The position numbers were made by a program, and so were the translations under genes. Of a DNA stretch of 64,000 nucleotides, positions 59,683 to 64,000 are shown one piece after another. Within the stretch, counting starts at the first letter, position 1. The number at the start of each line of letters is the position of its first letter. The stretch covers positions 1 through 64,000 of the forward strand of contig CALLAL010000017.1 in NCBI GenBank assembly GCA_938002255.1, written 5' to 3'. Below the pieces are notes generated by a model. The model worked only from the letters and a program-made list of their open reading frames with translations. It ran no database searches and was not told the origin of the DNA. This stretch comes from an uncultured bacterium. GTDB taxonomy: Bacteria; Desulfobacterota; BSN033; UBA1163.

Positions 59683-60744
59683 ATGGAAATCTCAAAAACC
59701 CTTGGTGACAAAATTTTAATGATGGAAGAAGTGATCAACTTCCCCACATCTCTCCTAAGCCACAGGAATGATCATTGGGAAAACCTTCCCATGGTGCCCT
59801 ATTCGAATCTTCCTGGGGCGGTTTCCTCTCTTGCAGAACGTGGTCAGAAAGTGATGATCATAACGGGTTTCTATATTCCAGCAGGAGATCCTCCGGCCAC
59901 TGAAACCGATGGACCCCCAGGCGCCCTCATCCTCGCGGAAGGATTAAAAGATTTGGGCATAGAAGTTTCCCTTCTCTCTGATGAATATACGCTCCCCGTC
60001 CTTAAAGCCGGATTAAAGATTTTGGAGCTTTCTGAAAAAGAAATTCCCCTCATTTCTTTCCCCTTAGAACATTCCGATCTTGACCAAGCCTGTCCTCTTT
60101 CCCATCGTTTTGTAGAAGAACTTTTCAACAGTCCACTGGGACAAGATCTCACCCATCTCATCTATATTGAACGGGTAGGCCCCAATCATACCCTTGAATC
60201 TTTCCTTTCCCAAAAACGAAACGGCTCGCCCCCCCTTAAAACCTTTGAGTCTATTCTTCCCCCTTCCATTCGTAACCGATGTTTCAACGCACGGCTGGAG
60301 GATATCTCCAGGTTTACAGCAAAAACCCATCTTCTGATCGAGTTTCAAAAAAAACAGAATCTTCCCTTCGAGACGATTGGCATTGGGGATCGGGGCAATG
60401 AGATCGGTGCAGGAAAGATTCCCTGGGAGGTTTTCCAAAAACATTCGACTACCTATCGGGAACCAGTCTTCTGCTGCCGTGTGGAAACAGATTACTTCAT
60501 CTCGTGTGGGGTTTCCAACTGGGGGGGTTATGCATTAATGGCAGGGGTTGCCTTGGCAAAAAAGAACCTCACTCTCCTCGAGAAGGTGACACCGGAACAG
60601 GAGGGAATGGTTTTAGATTACTTGATCCACCACGGTCCTGCTGTCGATGGGATCACCCGCCGACAGGACCATTCCGTGGATGGGATTGGGTTTAAAGATT
60701 ATATCAAGGTCATCGAGCGTATCAAGGAGATCGCTTTCGAATAG
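59683..60744 (+). CDS. DUF4392-containing protein (D-glutamate cyclase-like)
   Basis: 353 residues. Signatures: VMIITGFYIPAGDPPATETDGPPG, LIYIERVGPN and TIGIGDRGNEIGAGKIP, then ISCGVSNWGGYALMAGVAL, which mark DUF4392, known in the D-glutamate cyclase family. ATG 59683 is used; ATG 59719 is the alternative. No operon partner; the repeat region precedes it. It converges with the TRAP permease gene. Confidence 0.8.
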   Translation: MEISKTLGDKILMMEEVINFPTSLLSHRNDHWENLPMVPYSNLPGAVSSLAERGQKVMIITGFYIPAGDPPATETDGPPGALILAEGLKDLGIEVSLLSDEYTLPVLKAGLKILELSEKEIPLISFPLEHSDLDQACPLSHRFVEELFNSPLGQDLTHLIYIERVGPNHTLESFLSQKRNGSPPLKTFESILPPSIRNRCFNARLEDISRFTAKTHLLIEFQKKQNLPFETIGIGDRGNEIGAGKIPWEVFQKHSTTYREPVFCCRVETDYFISCGVSNWGGYALMAGVALAKKNLTLLEKVTPEQEGMVLDYLIHHGPAVDGITRRQDHSVDGIGFKDYIKVIERIKEIAFE

Positions 60745-60771
60745 GCTTTCTTTTAGGAGTAGGGCGGCATT

Positions 60772-60812
60772 CCATAAAATAGATTGATTTTCCCCAACCG
60801 TCTGTTTTATGG
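60772..60812. terminator. Bidirectional terminator-like stem between convergent genes
   Basis: CCATAAAATAGA (60772-60783) pairs with TCTGTTTTATGG (60801-60812) over a 17-base loop with one G-U pair. It lies between the DUF4392 gene and the TRAP permease. Confidence 0.4.
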
Positions 60813-60834
60813 ATAAGCCGTCTTTCCGGTATTT

Positions 60835-62856
60835 CTAAGAGATCTCTGCTTTTTTGACTCTCCTTCTCTGCAAAAAATAGATCAACCCGCATCCAATGAG
60901 TCCGCCTGTATCCGTCATCACTCCCGGCTTTACCAGCGCCACGGCTGAAGCGAATAGAATGGCTCTCTCATACCATCTCAATTCCGTTGTGAGGAAGCCC
61001 TGCATCGATGCAGCTAAAGCGTACATTCCGATGGAGGCGGTAATAAAAATCCAGGTGGCTTCGATCACGGTTGTGTTGATCAGTAGCATGGCAGGAGCAG
61101 TAATGAACATAAAAGGAAGTAAAAAGGTTCTCATGTCTAATTTGAAAGCATTGACCCCAGTCTTAAGGGGATCTGCTCCAGCCACGCCAGCTGCGGCATA
61201 AGCAGCAACACAGACCGGAGGGGTTCCGTCCGCAAGAATTCCAAAGTAGAATACAAAAAGATGAATGGCAATCAAGGGAACTTCAGGATTCATCGCTTTT
61301 AGAGCAGGCGCCATAATGGTCGCCATGATGACATAGTTGGCGGTGGTAGGGACTCCCATCCCTAAGAGAAGGCAGGTCACCATGGTTAGGAAAAGACCAA
61401 AATAGAGATTTCCGCCAGAAAGACCGACGATGATGTTCGTCATATTCAGTCCTGCTCCGGTCAAAGTGACCACACCAACGACAATGCCAGCACAAGCGCA
61501 GGTCGCTCCAATCCCAGCCATCATCCTTGCCGCTTTATACAGGGCATCCGCAAAATTCATTCCGAACTGAGCAATTGGCCTCCAGGAACTGATCCCTTTT
61601 TCTTCGGGATTCTTTTCAGAATGGCTCCCCCATCCAAAACTCCCCATAACCGCCTGTATGAAAAATATAAGGATGGTTGTAACAATGCCAGCCGCCGCAG
61701 AGGTAAGAGGAGTTGCCCTCTGAATGATCAGATAGTAAAACAGAACGCCGATCGGGACTAAAAAGTGTAAACCTCTTACAAAGATCGGGAAGAACTTCGG
61801 AAGCTCTTTTCGAGGGATTCCTTTTAAGCCAAACTTAACAGAAAGAAGATGGACAGCCCCCAGAAGAGCCAATTGATCGATGACCGCCGGCAGCGCAGCC
61901 GCCATCACCACGTGGAGGTAGGGAATCCCTAAAAACTCTGCCATGATGAATGCGGCTGCCCCCATGATGGGTGGCATCAACTGGCCATTACCGCTTGCCG
62001 CGGTTTCAATGGCACCTGCGATTTCTGGCTTAAACCCAAGTCGTTTCATTAGAGGGATCGTCACAGAACCAGTGGTCACAACATTGGCAACCCCGCTACC
62101 GGAAATCGTACCCATAAAGGCACTCGATACAACGGCTACTTTTGCCGGTCCCCCTCGAGTATGGCCCACCAAGGAAAAGGCAATCTTCATAAAGTATTCC
62201 ATAGCCCCTGTCTTCTCAAGGATAGCTCCGAAGAGGACAAAAGCAAATACAAAGGTTGAAGAAACCCATAAGGGGACCCCAAAAATACCTTCCATCGTCA
62301 AATAGAGATGATCAACAACTCTACGGAAACCATAACCTCGGTGGGCAAAAAGGTCGGGTAGATAGGGACCTAAAAATGCGTAGGCGATGAAGATGGCCGA
62401 TATGAGAGGAAGGGGTAACCCGATGGCTCTTCGTGCGGCTTCGAGGACGAAGAGGATCGTAATCACGCCCATCACAACATCGAAAGGGGTAGGATTGCCT
62501 ATTCTTTTGACCAGATCAGCATAAAAGAGGGTCACATAAAGGGCGCCAAAACCTCCAATGGCGGCTAAGACGAGATCATAAATTGGAATCTGCTTGGGTT
62601 TAGACTTCTTGGTCATCGGGAAAAATAGGAAACAGAGGATTAGGGCAAAACAGAGATGGACAGAACGCTGGAGGGTTCCGGTCAATGCCCCAAAAATGGC
62701 TGTATAGAGCTGAAAACAGGACATCGCGATGGCAATGGCACCGGAGATGTAAAACAATGTACCTTTGAGCCGTCGCGCACCGTAATCCGCTCCTTCGGCA
62801 ATCTCTTTTGACTTTTCAATGGAAACCTGGTCTATTCCAATTTTATCCCCTTCCAT
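60835..62856 (-). CDS. TRAP transporter fused permease (TAXI type)
   Basis: 673 residues with about 16-17 membrane segments. The N-terminal small-permease part (about 40-170) is followed by the large DctM-like part: GSGVANVVTTGSVTIPLMKRLGF, AASGNGQLMPPIMGAAAFIMAE, and the second half LGMGVPTTANYVIMATIMAPAL plus FYFGILADGTPPVCVAAYAAAGVA. This matches fused DctQM permeases of TAXI transporters. Imports an organic acid or amino acid with Na+/H+. It overlaps the DUF1850 gene by 14 bases. Confidence 0.92.
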   Translation of the reverse strand: MEGDKIGIDQVSIEKSKEIAEGADYGARRLKGTLFYISGAIAIAMSCFQLYTAIFGALTGTLQRSVHLCFALILCFLFFPMTKKSKPKQIPIYDLVLAAIGGFGALYVTLFYADLVKRIGNPTPFDVVMGVITILFVLEAARRAIGLPLPLISAIFIAYAFLGPYLPDLFAHRGYGFRRVVDHLYLTMEGIFGVPLWVSSTFVFAFVLFGAILEKTGAMEYFMKIAFSLVGHTRGGPAKVAVVSSAFMGTISGSGVANVVTTGSVTIPLMKRLGFKPEIAGAIETAASGNGQLMPPIMGAAAFIMAEFLGIPYLHVVMAAALPAVIDQLALLGAVHLLSVKFGLKGIPRKELPKFFPIFVRGLHFLVPIGVLFYYLIIQRATPLTSAAAGIVTTILIFFIQAVMGSFGWGSHSEKNPEEKGISSWRPIAQFGMNFADALYKAARMMAGIGATCACAGIVVGVVTLTGAGLNMTNIIVGLSGGNLYFGLFLTMVTCLLLGMGVPTTANYVIMATIMAPALKAMNPEVPLIAIHLFVFYFGILADGTPPVCVAAYAAAGVAGADPLKTGVNAFKLDMRTFLLPFMFITAPAMLLINTTVIEATWIFITASIGMYALAASMQGFLTTELRWYERAILFASAVALVKPGVMTDTGGLIGCGLIYFLQRRRVKKAEIS

Positions 62857-63331
62857 ATTTAAAAAAGACCTCCCATAAAAGCGGATAAGATTTCACCCGA
62901 ATGTTGATAATCTCTCCTTCTCTGAAGGAAGAGAAGTCCAATCTTTCACCTTTAAACATCAGGGTCTGCTGGGTCATGGGAGAAACGAAAAAAGAAAGAT
63001 GCTCCATCTCCCTCATGTCAGATCTTACTCTAAATTGACCTCCTTCAGCCTTGACACCCCTTTCCATCGAAGGCAGGCCAGGTCCATAAGATTCAAATTG
63101 GGTTTCAACAGGTTTAATCCTTTTCCCTGAAGTGATGAGGAAGTATCCGGTGACATGGGTTTTATCTACGGAGTGAAGGTAAGAAAACTCAAATCCTTCG
63201 CCCGAAGAAACCCTTTTTAAAAAAAAGGCTCCATCCCCTTTTTCAAGTCCTACTTCCAGAGTATCGACAGGATAAAGGCCGATGGTCAGAAAAAAAATAA
63301 AGAGGAGGCCTCCCCATCTCCGGTCAAAGAT
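62843..63331 (-). CDS. DUF1850 protein without a normal start codon
   Basis: About 162 residues, including FSYLHSVDKTHVTGYFLITSG, VETQFESYGPGLPS and FVSPMTQQTLMFKG, matching DUF1850, which is often found with TAXI-TRAP genes. An N-terminal membrane segment (WGGLLFIFFLTIGLY) is likely. No ATG, GTG or TTG lies in this frame before residue 89. An ATC at 63331-63329 has an ideal SD (GGGAGGAGG, 63346-63338) at 6 bases. The alternative is a slip at A8 (63290-63297) joining an out-of-frame ATG. Four of the five segments are in one frame, so the body is probably real. Confidence 0.7.
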   Translation of the reverse strand: MFDRRWGGLLFIFFLTIGLYPVDTLEVGLEKGDGAFFLKRVSSGEGFEFSYLHSVDKTHVTGYFLITSGKRIKPVETQFESYGPGLPSMERGVKAEGGQFRVRSDMREMEHLSFFVSPMTQQTLMFKGERLDFSSFREGEIINIRVKSYPLLWEVFFKYGRG

Positions 63332-63357
63332 TGGATACCTCCTCCCGTAAACTCGAT

Positions 63358-64000
63358 CTATTTCTTCAGTCCTCTCTCTTTGTAATATTTTTCCGCCCCT
63401 GGGTGCAGTGGAATGGGCATCCCAATCAATGCCTTCTCGAATTTAACTTCCTTTCCCTTAGCATGGGCAGTTTCAATTCGGTTAATATTTTCCCACATGG
63501 CCTTCGTAATCCGATAGACCGTATCTTCATCCATCTCGGCTTTCGCAACCAGTATAGCAAGAACTGCCACCGTGGGAACCTCTCCTATTCCTTTATAGAT
63601 GCCAGCAGGGATTTTATCCTTAGCATAGAAGGGATATTTCTTGATGAGCGCATCAGCAGGAGGGCCATCGATTGGAACAATAACGGTCTCGATCATCAGG
63701 GCTGTATCCACAATCGCAGAGGCGCCAGCCCCAACAGTATAGAAAGCCGCATCGATCCGGCCATCTTTTAAATAATCGGCCGATTCTGCTGCTGAGAGTC
63801 GCTCTACTTTTCCAAGATCCTCAAACTTCAATCCATAAACCTCCAAAATCTGCATGGCATTGGCTTCGGTTCCGCTTCCAAGGGGACCTACAGCCACCTT
63901 CTTCCCTTTCAGATCTTTCACGGATGCAATTTTCGCATCCTTTCGCGCATGAATCTGGCAATGTTCCGGATAAAGAGCGGCAACGCCGCGGATATTCGGG
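63358..64000 (-). CDS. TAXI-family TRAP solute-binding protein (5' end beyond window)
   Basis: 214 residues visible of about 320. GKKVAVGPLGSGTEANAMQILEVYGL and IDAAFYTVGAGASAIVDTAL, then VYRITKAMWENINRIETAHAKGK, are TAXI SBP signatures; the N-terminal part and signal peptide lie beyond the edge. It ends 26 bases before the DUF1850 start and forms an operon with DUF1850 and the fused permease. Captures the ligand in the periplasm for the TRAP permease. Confidence 0.9.
   Translation of the reverse strand, partial: PNIRGVAALYPEHCQIHARKDAKIASVKDLKGKKVAVGPLGSGTEANAMQILEVYGLKFEDLGKVERLSAAESADYLKDGRIDAAFYTVGAGASAIVDTALMIETVIVPIDGPPADALIKKYPFYAKDKIPAGIYKGIGEVPTVAVLAILVAKAEMDEDTVYRITKAMWENINRIETAHAKGKEVKFEKALIGMPIPLHPGAEKYYKERGLKK

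Noticed and set aside
1-64000. CRISPR arrays, rRNA or tRNA genes
   Set aside because: No regularly spaced direct repeats of CRISPR size and no rRNA/tRNA hallmarks (e.g. GGTTCGAATCC with a clover-leaf) were seen on either strand.

Overview
The window looks like a moderately AT-rich chromosomal contig from an anaerobic, Gram-negative-type bacterium, most likely a Desulfobacterota (deltaproteobacterial) or related lineage. This is inferred from the mixture of a Wood-Ljungdahl (WL) pathway with an archaeal-type CO dehydrogenase/acetyl-CoA synthase, multihaem cytochrome c, Hdr-like iron-sulphur proteins, sigma-54 signatures, type IV pilus minor pilins, TAXI-TRAP transport and many PAS histidine kinases. 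No rRNA or tRNA gene is visible, so the taxonomy is an inference.

Layout. 1-900: head-to-head remnants of a tyrosine recombinase and a ClC channel. 1.0-6.4 kb: minor pilin operon pilV-pilW-pilX-pilY1 behind a sigma-54 promoter. 6.4-8.9 kb: two DUF4410-like exported proteins and an opine dehydrogenase-family enzyme. 9.1-29.3 kb: the WL locus. It holds fhs (strong promoter, CRP-type operator, own terminator), a folded-RNA candidate, folD, cooC-like ATPase, acsE-like methyltransferase, acsD/cdhD, cdhA, DUF166, cdhB, cdhC, acsC/cdhE, NuoE/F/G-like electron-input proteins, an unrecognised protein, metF, a NarI-like membrane protein, an HdrC-like protein, a tetrahaem cytochrome c, metV and a second metF. 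29.4-36.5 kb: two histidine kinases and a receiver protein, flanked by two more MetF homologues on the other strand, one a receiver-like/MetF/MetV fusion. 36.8-44.3 kb: housekeeping and unknown genes (DUF296, DUF4412-like, DUF401, beta-CASP nuclease, LOG, metallopeptidase-like, M20 amidohydrolase). 44.5-49.8 kb: a PsrABC/PhsABC-like molybdenum oxidoreductase operon with TorD chaperone and rhodanese; its iron-sulphur subunit is frameshifted. 49.8-53.3 kb: a two-component locus whose sigma-54 activator is broken. 53.5-60.7 kb: exported unknown protein, HD-GYP and HEAT-repeat partners, excisionase-like HTH, endonuclease III and DUF4392. 60.8-64 kb: TAXI-TRAP permease, DUF1850 protein and solute-binding protein, running off the edge.

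How it may work together. Fhs, FolD, MetF/MetV, AcsE and the Cdh/Acs complex make a complete methyl and carbonyl branch apart from formate dehydrogenase, which is not in the window. NuoE/F/G-like subunits offer an NAD(P)H entry. The NarI-like protein, HdrC-like protein and tetrahaem cytochrome, lying between metF and metV, suggest that the methylene-THF/methyl-THF step is connected to a membrane redox chain. The most unusual elements are that module, the receiver-like/MetF/MetV fusion beside sensor kinases, and the RNA candidate upstream of folD. Several genes are broken at simple-sequence tracts; real decay, phase-variable tracts and assembly errors cannot be separated from sequence alone.
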